Origin: Zelopaecilomyces penicillatus
Lineage: Eukaryota; Ascomycota; Sordariomycetes; Hypocreales; Pseudodiploosporaceae
Assembly: GCA_005765155.1 (NCBI GenBank)
Contig: VCCP01000002.1
Location: 186,001 to 250,000, forward strand
Reading direction: 5' to 3'
Length of the DNA stretch: 64,000 nt
Shown here: one piece after another, positions 1 through 11,918 of the stretch
How positions within the stretch are numbered: the stretch's first letter is position 1
Layout of the letters: the number at the start of each line of letters is the position of its first letter
The notes under the pieces: generated by a model
Databases searched by the model: none
Seen by the model: only the letters and a program-made list of their open reading frames with translations
Told to the model about the DNA's origin: nothing
Program-made: the position numbers and the translations under genes

Positions 1-2200
1 CAAAGCAAAAAACAATAGATGCAGATCTTTGGGATCGGATGAAGTAATGAGTACCTATCCCAAGGTAGTGTGTTCGGATAGGTTGAGAAAGTAGCTTAAT
101 ATGGGTGTGATGAGTCGGGTTGTATAAGCCATGCCGTCAAGTCCAGAAACGGATCTTTTCCCAGATGGGGTCAGAGCCACAGTATGCCTAGTCGAGATTC
201 CTAGCCTACTTGATCTCTAGTCCGAACAACAATGATGAATGCGCGGTGTACAGTTTGTCATGTTGGGTATATACAGTAATAAGGGTCCTTCAACGTAACT
301 AAATACAAGTACAATCTTGCCAATTTTTTTTTGGCGCGACACAAGTCATATTGAGAACAAGGCTGCACTTTAGACATGGACCCTAGAGAAGCTCAGAGGG
401 AATGGAAGTCCAAGTAGCGAGTGAGATACCTGATATACGATTCAAAGCCCATGATCTATAGACCGGTTAATGAATGGGACAAGCCCCACGGCAGTTGGCA
501 GTCCACTGCGTTCCATTGAACCGGGTAGTTGTTCAAATGAAGTTACGTCCAAGGGTCATAGCCAAACCAACTCATACCAATATAGTTCGCAGCGCAAAGT
601 TAACTGCTTTGCATTTTACATAATAATATTTATCAATATGCATAGCATATCTGGCAGGCATCTCAAGTGTACTATACAGAATAACACATCTAAATGTGTA
701 GCCAAACCATGTGCGCCGTGTGGCCAACCCCCTGTGGAAAGGGGGATGTTGTATTCCAGGGGTTTTCAATAAAAAATACGGATGAGAAATATTATTGCGT
801 TACTGGTAGAGGTGAGAGCTGTGCTATGGATCCAAAAAGTATTTTAAGCTCTATAAAATGGGGTATATCGTTATTCTGGAAAGAATGCAGACAGATGTTG
901 CACCTCTGGGACCTGTGATGGTGATTGCGGACTTAACCTGGCATAGATGGTTGAGAGACTCGGGTATTGTAGTAGGTTGATTTGGACAGGTTGTTATCCT
1001 TTCGATCATGGGAATGGTTATACATAATCTCCGCCATTCATCTCGTTCCGTTACATACATCTATCTATCTAGTCTCGGCCATCTGTCTTGTCTCGGTGAT
1101 GTTTGGCTAGGCAGACTGTTGGCGCCGAATTAAAACAAAGGCCATGCCAAGCTACGGTAAGAGGGGAAAGTGTGGCTGGCTGGAATGGCCAAAGAAAAGC
1201 AAATCAATATGTACACCTTGGGAATGATGAGGCACTTCATAATGAGCATAGTTTGGATAGGTTGGGAGCGAGTGTGTGAGAGCTCATGGGATGTGTGATA
1301 AGATGTGATGGGGTGGGATGGAATGCAGCAAGACATGAGTCTTGGTTTGCTGGGCCGTATCCATAATAAATGATTTTGCAAGTTTACAGAGAAACAAAAG
1401 AAACAATGATAAGTGATATAGTATAGTACATTACTTCATGTAGCATAGGTAGAGATCGATAGATTCGAACACATTACTCCAAAAAAAAGGTACTGAGCTT
1501 AACATGTCAACCAATGTTACGGTCTTGTCCTGTTGGCAGTGGGTTTGCAAATGACCTCGGGAGGTGTGAAAGAGGCGCGCCCCTATTTCATTCGTCGCCG
1601 TTTGTCCGTCATATTCTAACTGGACGGTCTCTGGCAATCATGCATTTTGTGCGGATCATTCAGCAGGATAATAAGCAGTCTTTGGTAGCTTCTGTCAGAA
1701 TGTGACTTTGAGTCTCACAGTGGTTTGGTTGGTGCCATGCAACATGTTTTCCCCCCTTCGCACGGTAGCCTCAGCAAATCGGTTGGTCGGTCGATCAATC
1801 CATGCATCAGCGGCATCACCAAAATGAAAGTATGGTAGGTATATTCTGTATCCAATAACGAGCAACAAGTCCATGCTTTCCTTCCTTCTGCCAAAGTCAT
1901 GATTGTCTCAGCACAACCATGTCAGCCACCTCCACACACTGTATATCTAGGTACTGCTGTTTCATTGGTGACCAAGTAGGAGTACTGGTACTCTGTGTCG
2001 CAAGGTAAATCGAGTAGCTGGGCCCTGTTGGCCCGCACGTGTAGATATCACACTGAGACATGGCTGAAAGCCGGTGGGTGGGACTCGGGTTGGAAGCATC
2101 AAATGGACGTGGTTGCCATGTCTCGCTTGTGTGGCCGCTGCTATTAGGTTGTTATGGAGTTATTACTTGACTAGGTACGCTTATGAGAAGAATGCTGGTT
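1..2200. other. Left-edge region without an intact gene
   Basis: No open reading frame here has a convincing start, codon use or splice context. The one recognisable item is the decayed cysteine-rich fragment near 680-765, listed separately. The open frames present are short, overlap on both strands and look random. Confidence 0.5.
680..765 (+). pseudogene. Decayed copy of the cysteine-rich C-terminal segment found at 2725-2800
   Basis: About 80 bases align by eye with 2725-2800: both carry a Val-Ala-Lys-Pro-Cys-Ala-x-Cys-Gly run followed by a shared stretch ending in CCAGG. Several differences from the other copy are C-to-T or G-to-A, for example AAACGTG versus AAATGTG and GCTCC versus ATTCC. 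That is the direction expected of RIP. The cysteines that end the module in the other copy are lost here, and there is no start or signal peptide. It is most likely a dead fragment of a duplicated small-protein gene. Confidence 0.45.
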
Positions 2201-2211
2201 TGATATAACTT

Positions 2212-2218
2212 TATAAAA
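2212..2218 (+). promoter_or_regulatory. TATA box upstream of the broken cysteine-rich gene
   Basis: A TATAAAA lies about 130 bases before the position where the broken coding frame begins (2346). It is followed by a pyrimidine- and A-rich leader typical of fungal 5' UTRs. Its presence supports the view that a real gene once started here. Confidence 0.4.
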
Positions 2219-2345
2219 GGCGGCATTATCCCCTGACCAGGACAATCCTCTTTCAATACAGCCAGCTCTCTGTTGCCCAGTCCAACAACACAAATAAAAC
2301 AAACACTCTCTCCACAACTTGTTTCTCGTCCAAAATCCCACATCA

Positions 2346-2800
2346 ACGCTAGCCGCATTGCTCCTACCCCAAAATCCAGTTACGGCTTCCATCATTGTCA
2401 CCCTTCTGGGTATAACCTCAGCCAAATCCGACTACTTCCCTCAAAACTGCGCCCCCCACAACCCCTTACAAGGCAAAGACACCTTATGAACAGGCCTGCA
2501 CAATAGTCGGAGGAGCTTGCAAGGTCGACACTGATTGCTCGCCGGGGAAAAAAGAAGCGCAGTCAATAGCAGCTCTAGATGCTACGATGGCGTTTGCCGC
2601 ACCCACGAAAAGATGGAGGGCGAAGTCTGCGGATGTTATGAAGGATGTTATGAAGGATGTCTTCATGAAACGAAACGAACGATGGCAGATTCATGACCTG
2701 TGTTACCACAGGTAAGGAGTCCAAACGTGTTGCCAAACCGTGTGCCGGGTGCGGTGAGCCTGCAATCGATGGCCAATGCTGTGCTCCAGGTATTTTGGGA
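2346..2800 (+). pseudogene. Broken small secreted cysteine-rich protein gene
   Basis: From 2346 one frame reads a hydrophobic leader, then a stretch with a cysteine, but its first codon is ACG where ATG would be expected. It stops near 2489 (TGA). One base away, the frame continues with spaced cysteines (Ala-Cys, Gly-Ala-Cys-Lys, Thr-Asp-Cys). A second shift in the GGGG-AAAAAA run near 2543 leads to Arg-Cys-Tyr-Asp-Gly-Val-Cys-Arg and a Cys-Gly-Cys-Tyr repeat ending at a TGA near 2692. A last open piece, 2694-2785, holds Pro-Cys-Ala-Gly-Cys-Gly and Gln-Cys-Cys-Ala. The spacing suggests a disulphide-rich secreted protein of unknown family. Either it is a pseudogene or unseen introns bridge the pieces; the missing ATG favours a pseudogene. 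Confidence 0.45.
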
Positions 2801-3098
2801 CGGTCAACGGTCGAAAGAACGAACATGATGTTATTGAGCTTACTGCTAGGTAACATCTTCTTCTTTTCTTGCTCTCAAACTGCAATGTCCGATGATAGAA
2901 ATGTCAAATAGCACAGAACCAAATCACAACAGACACGCACCTTGATTCATCCATGCTCATGTTTAAATTATGTGGTATTTTTGTCACAACCAACCAACCT
3001 TGCATTATTACAAACCAAACAAAACCCCCCAAAGCCAAAAGATTTTGTTCATCATACTTTGCTCTCTCGGCACCGTGTTTCTATAACTACCCCTTCCT

Positions 3099-5631
3099 TT
3101 AAGCTGGAAGACCTCTCTTCTCACATTCTGTAAAGAAGATGAGCATTCTCCATAGCTTCTTGACAAGATCCTCAGCCTCATCGTCCAGAGCCTGTAATCA
3201 CCAAATGTTAGCAGATAAATCATCAAACCACGCGCTGTGCCAGAAGGAATAAGGGGTAGTGATGATTGTCCATAAAAGAAGACAAACTCGTGACAATGCC
3301 AGACCCAAAAGAGAAAAAAAGAAAGACTTACCCCCTCAAGCTCCTCCACCAGCGCCCCCGCCGTACCATGCTTCCTCAGATGCTCCTCAACCGCCTCCAC
3401 CAGCATCTCCTCCTGCACACCCAAATACTCCACAATCTTCTTCTCCACAAACGGTCGCAGCTTATCTCGAACCGCCGACTCGTCCATGTAGTCCCACTTG
3501 ACTTCCCATGACCACAGTCCTTCCTTCTCAGACGGAATCTCTTGCGCCAGCGCTCGCACCGCCTGGGAAATCTCTTCTTCCGTCATGCTCGCTGACGCGG
3601 ACAGCGCGTCAAGCTGGATCGGCACCAATTGTCGCTTCGTAGATTCGGCTTCCTCGTCGTCCAGAAGACCTTCGACCTCGGCAATCGTGCGTCGCTGCGG
3701 CGCTCCTCGCGATGCCTGAGCTCTCTGGGCAGCTGCACCAAGAGACAGCTTGAACGGCTGTGGTGCAGAGGCTGCGGCTGCTTCGCGCTGCTCCATCTCC
3801 TGTGCTTGTTGGTCAAGGAACGAGTCAGCCATGCCTCGTGCTCGTTCCATTTGAGCCTGCTCGCGACGTCGCTCAGAATACTCCGCCTGTCGATCAGATT
3901 CATCTCTCGCCTCTTCCTCTGCGCGATCCATGGCCCGTTTTCGTAGCCACCCAGCTCGATCTCGGTAATACAGGTGTGCCTTCTTGCTAGCCTCTCGCTC
4001 GTCATCCCATGTCTTGTCCCTCTCTAGCTGCTCCTCCCTTCTCCGCTCCAAGGACTCGGTATCATGCAGTTCTCGCTCCCTCTCTCGTTCCAGAGCTGCT
4101 TGTCTCGATCGCTCTCGGTTGACCCATTTTCGTTCCGCCTCTGCATACATCTTGTCATCGTCTGCCTTTTGGTCTGCGATTCGTCTTAGGTAGGTTTCCT
4201 CGTCGTTTCCATCTGCGTCCCCATCGTCTCGGTTGATGGAGAATTCAGTGCCGCCATTCACAAAAGACACACCTCGGGTCCCATTCTGCCCCTTGGGTCC
4301 AGAGGGGGCATTAGGAACGGCACCACCGCGAGGTCCCAGGGGAATACTGTTGGTGCTGTGTGGTGGTGAATCCAGGCGCGAAGGTCTTGAAGCTGCGTTT
4401 CGTCGTCGCTCGTTTTCCTCCATCTCCTCCTCTCGCTTTAGCCGTTCCAAATCTCGTCGGGTACTCCTGTCGCGGAATGCCGCAATTTCACCAGCAACAA
4501 TCTCCCGCATCTCAGGGGGGATGTCTGCCAGCTCGTCGTCCTGAGCTAGAGGAATGTTGACAACCTCTACATTTTCTTCTGATTCGGTGTTCCCCATCTT
4601 AGCATCCTCGCCAGATTCTGCTGCCGCGCCTGATAGGGGATGAAAAAGTTCACGAACAACTTTTTTGAGAGCCGCCCGGGCCATCTCCAACTTCTGCTCT
4701 ACCTCAGGATCATCTGCTCTGCTCTCGTTGAATGATTCAAGGTAACTCAGCGTATTCGGGTCAACCGTAACCACAAGTTTCGTTTTCTCAATCCCGTCAA
4801 AGGAATCGTCATCGGACGGCGGGTCGCTGGATCCAACTTGTCGTTTCAACGGAACCTCCACTTCTTCGTCGTGTAGGAGCTTCACAGCCGTGGCAAGTGA
4901 CTCTGGATTTTCAAACAAGGCAAACCCAAACTTGGTTCCCTTGTTCTCCTCTAAAACGCTGTCCGAGGGATCCCATCTCCTCAATCTCCCAACGGCACCC
5001 AATAGCCTTTGCATCCCCTCGTCTCCACCAACGCCATCCGGGATCTGTTGTAGGAAAATAGTCCGTAGCTTCTCTTCATTCGACGGGGGCATAAGCGTCT
5101 GAATATGTTCTCGAGCGGCGCCACGTCCCTGGTCCTGTCCTCTGTCCATTCCAAGCCCGGGTCGTCGTCCGCTATTCTCCGATGGCCGCTCATCAGCCTT
5201 GCCACCCCCTCCTCCCGCGGACGCTCCAGTTCCAAGTCGGATAACGGGTGCGTTGAAGTTGATGTTGGGCATGTTCGTTGGGGCTTGGAAGTTCGCGGGC
5301 AGGCCACTTGGACGATTAGCTTGAGGCGCGTTGGACTGCTGGATCCCCGGAGGAGGGGCCATCCCTGGAGCAGAAGACATGCCTGGTGGGGGTCCTGTGA
5401 AATGCAATGTTAGCTAGGTTACCAACGCTGCCTGCCGAAATCGAGGCCGCAAAGAGGCAGGATAGAGACTTACCTAGACCAGGGGGAGCAGCCATGCCTG
5501 GTGCCGAGCCTGGATAGCCACCAAACGCTGGTGGTGCACCATAAGGGTTGCCTGTTGCTCCAGAGTCAGCCATTATTGTTATATACACCTCATAAAAAAC
5601 CCTACTCACCCCCATAGTTGTGGTACGACAT
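3099..5631 (-). CDS. RBM25/Snu71-like PWI-domain splicing factor
   Basis: Probable U1 snRNP-associated splicing factor, acting in the nucleus at 5' splice-site choice. Exons on the minus strand: 5631-5610, 5551-5474, 5394-3332 and 3191-3099, giving about 751 residues in phase. The N-terminus is Gly/Pro/Ala-rich (MSYHNYGG). A degenerate RRM lies near residues 110-230. It is followed by a long Arg/Glu-rich charged coiled-coil region and a C-terminal PWI domain (Trp-Ser-Trp-Glu-Val-Lys-Trp). This domain order is that of RBM25. The start was chosen because a GTGAGT...CAG intron joins a short first exon to Asn-Pro-Tyr-Gly in frame. An alternative start is the ATG at 5573. The last exon completes the PWI helix and ends Gly-Leu-Pro-Ala-stop. 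Assignment to Snu71 versus RBM25 is by family resemblance only. Confidence 0.85.
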
Positions 5632-6322
5632 CCTTTAAGGACCTTTCGCTCGAAGTGAGCGACGCTCCAGATGACGAGACACTCGGTTCCCTCCACAAGT
5701 CCAATCTCTCCCAGACTTCACGCCGTCCCAATGTCTCTCCGTTCGATTGAATACGCGCGCGCACTGATCGTAAAACTGCTTAAACTTGGCAAACACCAGA
5801 AGCCTTAACCACTTCGCCGTGCCCTTCGATTCTGGTGATGTATCGTCCCTGTCGCGTTGCGTCGAAAGGTCGCCCTTCCAAATCTGAAATATCACCAACG
5901 AACGACAATGGCTAGAGAGATTTCAATTCACTTTAGTTCTTCGCTGCACGTATTTTCCGTGGGTAAAGCTTTCGTCGGGGGATGTGTTCAGTTGTCAGAA
6001 ATTTTCCTTGGGCAAAGTCGCTTGTTTCTCGTTGTAAAGTTGAATTGTTTGTTCAACACTCGCGCTACAACTTCTCTGCTCCCCCAATTTTCGGCGGCAT
6101 AGCGGCTGGGCATGCATCCGCGCTAACTAATTTAACGCGCGCTTCTCACATCAGCAACTCTGAAAGCTGTGCCCCGCAACAACATAAATCCGGGCAACTT
6201 GAACCATTTTCCCACAGCTCATCAATCTTTCATTGATGGTTCGCGACAGATGCTTATCTAGAACCTCCGTTTGAGCTGTCCCCTCAATTGGATTATCTGC
6301 CAGGGGCACCAATCTGGTAAAG
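5632..6322. other. Divergent intergenic region between RBM25-like gene and bS21m
   Basis: Shared upstream region of two divergently transcribed housekeeping genes. I see no open frame with support and no TATA box near either start. Confidence 0.5.
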
Positions 6323-7169
6323 ATGTAAGTATCTGATATAAGGAACAAACTCAATTGATACCATGAAAACTGTTTGCTAATCTGTGTTTCGCTTCTTCAG
6401 GGCCGCCACATCGAGATATAGCAGCATGATGCTGTCGAGGATAGCTTCCCCAACCTCACGAATGCCAACGACCCAGACGCGCGCTATTTCCACATCCCTC
6501 GCCCTGCGCTTCAATGCCTCGCGGACCAACTTGGATTCCCAAAGACAGCCGCCACCTGTGCCAAAGGCCAGAGCCAATCCTCTAATTGGAAGAAACTTTG
6601 TTCCCGAGCAGCAGCCTGAACAACAGCCCGCAACGGTCACTCCAACCAACCCCATCGCCAAGTCTTCCCAGACACCTGTAGCATCCACCGCCGACATCAT
6701 CCCTCCTCCTCCTCCTCCTCCGCCTCCATCTTCAATCGACGCTCTCTCCCAACTCCCCTCCAGCGACTCTTCCTCTCACCCCTACACCGCTGCCGACTCC
6801 TCCACACCCCTCAACCTCGATATCGCCTCCATCATCGCCAACCGCTCCGCCGCATTCGGCCAATCTCTCGGCATTGGCGACCCCCTAACTCGTCCCAAAG
6901 TCCGCTCCGCCGCCGTCTCCGGCCGCACCGTCTTCATCAAAGACCGCGTATCTCCCAACTCCGCGCCCACACCTATGGTCGCCATCCGCGTCCTCGAAAA
7001 GATGTGCCGTGACCAAAAGGTCAGGAACAAGTACCACTCCCAAAAGTTTCACGAGCGGCCAGGGCTTAAGAAGAAGAGGTTACGGAGTCAGCGGTGGAGG
7101 GCGAGATTCAAGACGGGGTTTAAGGCAGCGGTTAGTAGGGTTATGGAGTTGAAGAAGCAGGGGTGGTGA
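6323..7169 (+). CDS. Mitochondrial small ribosomal subunit protein bS21m (MRP21 family)
   Basis: Component of the mitochondrial 37S ribosomal subunit. The C-terminal third carries the S21 signature: a basic helix around Arg-Val-Leu-Glu-Lys-Met-Cys-Arg-Asp, then Lys-Tyr-His-Ser and a run of Lys/Arg (Leu-Lys-Lys-Lys-Arg-Leu). The N-terminus is rich in Arg, Ser and Ala, like a mitochondrial presequence. The middle is low-complexity with about ten consecutive prolines near 6710. The model is 6323-6324 joined to 6401-7169, about 256 residues. The intron (GTAAGT...TTCTTCAG) falls inside the start codon, AT|G. If that intron is not used, the first in-frame ATG is 6426, which would shorten the presequence by eight residues. 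It converges with HAUS6 downstream. Confidence 0.85.
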
Positions 7170-7385
7170 TTTATTTGTATGCGTACAAGTCGAAAGAGGC
7201 TTGATTGATGTGAAAAGGAGAAAAATGTTTCTTCAAACGTAGCCATATCTGTACAATAAGAGGTCATGTATGAAATAGAAGAAATGAAAAAAAGATACAC
7301 CTTGAGTTCATTAATCGTCCAACCAAAAGAAAAGGAAAAAGAAAACAAGCCCGCTCTAATGCTTTCTGTAACCACCAAGTGTACA

Positions 7386-9888
7386 TCATGTATATTCGTC
7401 AACACTCCAATCCTTTGTCGGACTCGGATTCGGACTCCCCCTAATCTTCGGCCGCGACTTAAACACAGCCTCCATATCTTGTTCCTCCTGTGCCAACAAC
7501 AGCTCTGCAAGTCGTTCCCCTTCCTCAGGATCCTCCTCCAATTTTGGAAAATAACTCCCGTCTCTTCTCGGTGGCGGTAGAGCCTTGGACCGTCTCAATG
7601 ACCTTCGCCGATCCAGCTGTGCCTTCTGCTGTGCCTTTTCCAAGCCTACCATGCTTCGTCTGGTCCTGCTGACGAGGTCATCCAAAGGCTCTGCAGCTAC
7701 TTCTTCTCTTTTGCTATTTGTTGAGACTGCCTTTTCGAGGGTAGCGGCGGCAGCGGTGGCAGTAGGGCCAGAGACATTGACAGAAGGGGGGGAACGATCC
7801 AGGTCTTCGTCTTCAAAGATGCGTGAAGATTTTCGTACTATAGAGAGACGTGTTCGCTCAGCCAAGGAGAGTGTATGACGCGGCTTTGAGCGCTTAAGAG
7901 GTGATGGTGAAGTATTATCCATGGTATCAAGGATTTGGTCTGCAAGGTCCTGTGTTGGTGATATATCATGCCCAGGCAGTGAGATTGGTTCTGGGTCCTG
8001 TACAGGTTTCGTATTCAGGGGCGGTAGTTTCCTGGGCTTGGCCTTGGGCATCGGAGGTTTTGGCTTGTATGCAGTCGGCTCAGCTGGTAAGTCAAACCGG
8101 TCAATGTCGTAGCTACTTCGTCCAGGGAAGTTTGGTGCCGATACTGGTGCTGGTGCTGGTGCTAGCTCTGGTTCTGGTTCTGACTTTAGAGGTAGAGCTG
8201 GCGCTGATTGTTTCGGACCAGATAAGCCTGCCATCGAAAGACGAGAACTACTCATAGCTGGAGGCACTTTTGGCCTCACAGAAGGCCGTTTTGCACCGGC
8301 TAACTTGGCCTGGAAAGACGAGACAGGGGCCTTGGATGAGAAAATCTCATCGCCATCGTCTTCTAGATCGCTAATTTCCGAAATGGTTCCATCTCCATTG
8401 TAGCCTTCAGTCGAGGAATTGGAAACCACACGCGTGCTTTGCATGACACCCCTTCGCCCTTCAGTGAGAGCAGCGAAATTGACAGGTTCCTTCTTCTTTA
8501 GCTTCACCAAGTCATTCTGTAGGTCTTCTACCAGCCGAGTATAGTCGTCATTCATCTTCGGTCCTTGACTCTGCACCGCGATTGCTGGTCGTAAATTTCC
8601 GACCTGCAGATCTTGATGCGCTTCAAACTTGAGGTTGATCCCTCTTGCCTTGGTCTTTGGAATCCTCGGTTTGGATGGCGATGTCATTGCCGACGAGCCG
8701 CGAAACATGTCCCTCCGAAAAGCATCCCATTTATCCAATCTTTCTCGCTGCACCTTGACACGGCCCTCCAATTGTTGAAGCAGACCAACACCCTCTGCCT
8801 CGAGCTCACCCAGGCGGCCTTGTTGAACCCTCCTCCATACTCTCTCAAAGTGTGTGCCCATTAGGCCGCCAGCCTCAGCAGCTGCGTCTCCAAACAACAG
8901 TGCTTCAATCCAGTTGTCGCTGCCAGACCAGTTGTTTCGAAGCGTTCGCCGCATCTCGCTTCTTGCAGCATCTGATACAGCCATGCTATCGTCGTCGCTC
9001 CGCTCTTTGGCACGAAGAGCCTCACTCCTGCGAGCAATATTTCTCTCCTTTACACCTAGGAGATCAGCAAAATCTCGATATCTCGCGTTTGCCTCGTCTT
9101 TGCGCTCCAACAATCTGCGCAGCGAAGCCTTGTGTGCTAGGGCAACCATGTTGAGTTCCATTTTTTCTGCTTTGTATCCTCTGCTCTGAAATGCAAGATC
9201 AACCGCGACCGGCATCGTCCTGTTTCTCCCGTAGACACCATCGCCCACGACTTTTCTCAGCACGGCTGTAGAAAAGTACGCAAGAACTTCCTCCAGCCTC
9301 TCCCCCTTGCACTCATCCAGCATCGTCTTGCGGAGCAGCGTGTCTCGACCGAGCACTCCATTCTTCTTGGCTTGTTCGAGGGCTCGGAGAAGGGCGGCAC
9401 GCAGATTGATCGATTGAAGCTGGTCGAGCGGTGGAAAGAACGGCTTAAGCTTCTGTGCAGAGACAAAATGTCAGCCGGATGCTAGATACAGTCAGTCAAT
9501 GGGGGTGGTTAGAATTCCAACATACGCCTGCAGTTTCTTCTGGGTCCCATATCGAGAAGAGTCGGAACAGAGCCCATTCCACACAATGCACTCTCTTCTT
9601 CTGCCCCTGTACACCAGCACCTGAGCTCACAAACGTCTCGGTAGAAATGGCAGGCCAGTCGGGAAGCAGGTCCAGGTCAAGCAGCCGCAGGTTAGTGAGG
9701 AACAACGCCAGCGGAGACGGCCCTACGAAGCTCGGGGTGACCACGACGGGGACAGTGATGGGACTGTCGCTGCGTGCTTGGCTTTGTGCGCGAAGATTGC
9801 TGGCAGAGGCGGTCGAGAGAGGTCTGCTGCCCAGATTGGCGGTCATGCGAGTGGATCGCATCCGACTCATCTGTACGGCGGCGGCCAT
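7386..9888 (-). CDS. HAUS augmin-like complex subunit 6
   Basis: Augmin recruits gamma-tubulin to existing microtubules to nucleate branches in the spindle. Exons 9888-9526 and 9452-7386 give about 809 residues; the 73-base intron has a GTATGT donor and a CACAG acceptor, joined in phase 0. The HAUS6 N-terminal domain spans roughly residues 35-330. Its marks are Leu-Phe-Leu-Thr-Asn-Leu-Arg-Leu-Leu-Asp-Leu, Cys-Val-Glu-Trp-Ala-Leu-Phe-Arg-Leu-Phe, and a Cys-Lys-Gly-Glu-Arg-Leu-Glu-Glu-Val-Leu-Ala-Tyr-Phe-Ser-Thr-Ala-Val-Leu block. A helical region follows. The C-terminal half is low-complexity, rich in Pro, Ser and charged residues, as in other fungal members. The start ATG is followed by Ala-Ala-Ala-Val; the next in-frame Met is six codons later, so the start is slightly uncertain. 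Confidence 0.85.
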
Positions 9889-10669
9889 TGCGGCATCCTC
9901 TGACTGTTTGTTTGTTTGTTACGGCGTTCGGTAGACTGGAATTGGGCGAGGCGGTCGTCTATCGAAGCATCATTGCAGTTGCAAGAATCAAGCGAAGAAT
10001 CAAGCGCCAGGTCACGGAAACGTTGGAAAGCGAGCTGAACTGCAAGGTACTAGAGGTGTGGATTTGGTGTGCGTCTGGAAGGTTGGAGCTGGTAACTTGG
10101 ATGGCAGTGGAGAGGTTTGGGGTTCAGGGCGTTTGGTTCGCTGGAACACAGACCAAGTCCCACTAATGCTGCAGAGCAGTCAGGTGTCGGTGAGCGCTGT
10201 GTTATGTTCTGTGTGTTTACCTACTATAGGTACCTACAATTACTATACTGCTTCCATCCTGGCGCTGTCAGCAGCCTCGCCAGCTAACCAGCCAACCAAC
10301 TTACACAAAAACGCGTCGTTGCATATGTCGGCCAGCTCAGCACATTGTTGTCACCACTACATCAAATCACTGGGCGAGAAACATGGATATGTAATCTTGA
10401 AAAGGTGGTATCTTATGTAGTGTCATGCTAACAATCTATTTACACATGCTTGACCATCAAGGGCTGTTCCGCCGCTTGTGATGGGGAATCCCTTTACTGG
10501 GAACCCCGTTCCAAACCCCCAAAATCCGTCCATAGCGCCATGCCGTTAAAAAAGAGCAAAATAAAAGAATACCATGAGCAGTCATGTATCATGAAACACC
10601 ATATGCAGGTGAGGTTGGTCCACGCAGCTAAATCTTGCTAGTCCTTGTGGTGGATTTTCCGCCATCGAG
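9889..10669. other. Intergenic region upstream of HAUS6 and downstream of mannitol-1-phosphate dehydrogenase
   Basis: No gene is supported. The GTTTGTTTGTTTGTT run near 9905 lies just upstream of the HAUS6 start. Confidence 0.5.
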
Positions 10670-11918
10670 TCAATCCTCATTGCTGTCGTCCTGGACGCGC
10701 TTGACAATCTTGACCAACTCGGGGTAAATCTTCTCTTGGGTCTGGATACCGCAGACCTTGGAGACAACATCTTCCGGGGTACTTGAGGACATGATCTCGG
10801 CCAGCTGCTTGGACTCATCGTCCTCCTCAACATTCTGGAATCGGAGAGTCATCTCAACAGCGTCAAGCAAGTACTTGATGGGCATGCCATTCTCAGCAGC
10901 CTCGGCAGCAGGGCCAATAAAGCGTTCCTTGCGGGACAGCTTTCGGAGAGGAGCACGACCAACACGCTCAACGGCATCCTCGAGATGGGGGTTGCCAATG
11001 CGCTTGATAATCTTTTCCATATACGCCGTCTGGTCCTCATCAGAGATGCCATGCTTGGCAACAAGCAGGTTCTTGGTCTCCGTCAGGGCCCCTCGAACCT
11101 CGGCCATGATTTGTTTATCTTGGAGAGCATCATAGACGGTGCGCTTTCTGCGGTTGTAACCGTGGTAGGCGGCAGTGGCGTGACCAGTGTTGACAGTGTA
11201 CAACTTGCGCTCAATAAAGGGAGCGAGGTTGTCAACCCAGTTGATTCCTTCAATGCTTGGAATACCAACATCGGCAAATGGGGTCTTGTCCACAACCCAC
11301 TCGAAAAACTTCTCGAGCGTAACGTTGAGACCAGCATTGGGATCCTGGGCGGGAACAATTCGGTCAATAGCCGAGTTGGCGTAGCGGGCTCGCACGTGGT
11401 GGTCCTCAAGACGGGATGGCTCTGTGTTGCGGGGATCCTTGATGTGCTCAGCCAGAGTGTCGGTGGCGCCAATGGCGTTTTCGCAGGCAATGACGTGCAG
11501 AGGTTTCAGGCCCTCGGCTCGTCGGTCAATACCCTTGGCAATGACGGGTGCAATGAATTTCAGAATGTTGGGTCCGACAGAGCAGGTGACAACATCAGCT
11601 TGGCTAATGGCCTCAATCAAGTCGGCCTCGTGGGTCTTGGAGTTGATGGCGCGGTAATTTGAAATAGTGCTCGTTGTGGTACCCTCGGCACCGACCTCGA
11701 TGACTTGATATGAAGGAGTAGCGTTGATTGTGTCAATGAGGGCATCGGCGACATCAGCAAAGATGACATCGTAGCCAGAGTTGTGGAGGAAGCAGGCAAC
11801 AAAGCCTCGGCCTAGAGAGCTGTGTATTAGTGGAAATGTCAAGTCGAGGCTAACATGTTGCTGTAAACATATACGTACCAATATTGCCAGCACCAAAGTG
11901 AACAGCTGTCTTTCCCAT
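10670..11918 (-). CDS. mpdA: Mannitol-1-phosphate 5-dehydrogenase
   Basis: Cytosolic NAD-dependent enzyme interconverting fructose 6-phosphate and mannitol 1-phosphate in the fungal mannitol pathway. Exons 11918-11879 and 11811-10670 give 393 residues, the usual fungal length. The intron splits the Rossmann glycine motif, which reads Phe-Gly-Ala-Gly-Asn-Ile-Gly-Arg-Gly-Phe after splicing. Further family marks are Cys-Glu-Asn-Ala-Ile-Gly near residue 155, Gly-Ile-Asn-Trp-Val-Asp near 240, and Asn-Thr-Gly-His-Ala-Thr-Ala-Ala-Tyr near 265. The last is the conserved catalytic-domain motif of the polyol/mannitol dehydrogenase family. The start is the only ATG that gives the Rossmann strand at the N-terminus. 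Its substrate, fructose 6-phosphate, is the product of the isomerase encoded at 28.2-30.1 kb, although the genes are not adjacent. Confidence 0.93.

Noticed and set aside
3583..4005. 140-codon frame inside the RBM25-like gene
   Set aside because: Same-strand off-frame shadow of the Arg/Glu-rich repeat region.
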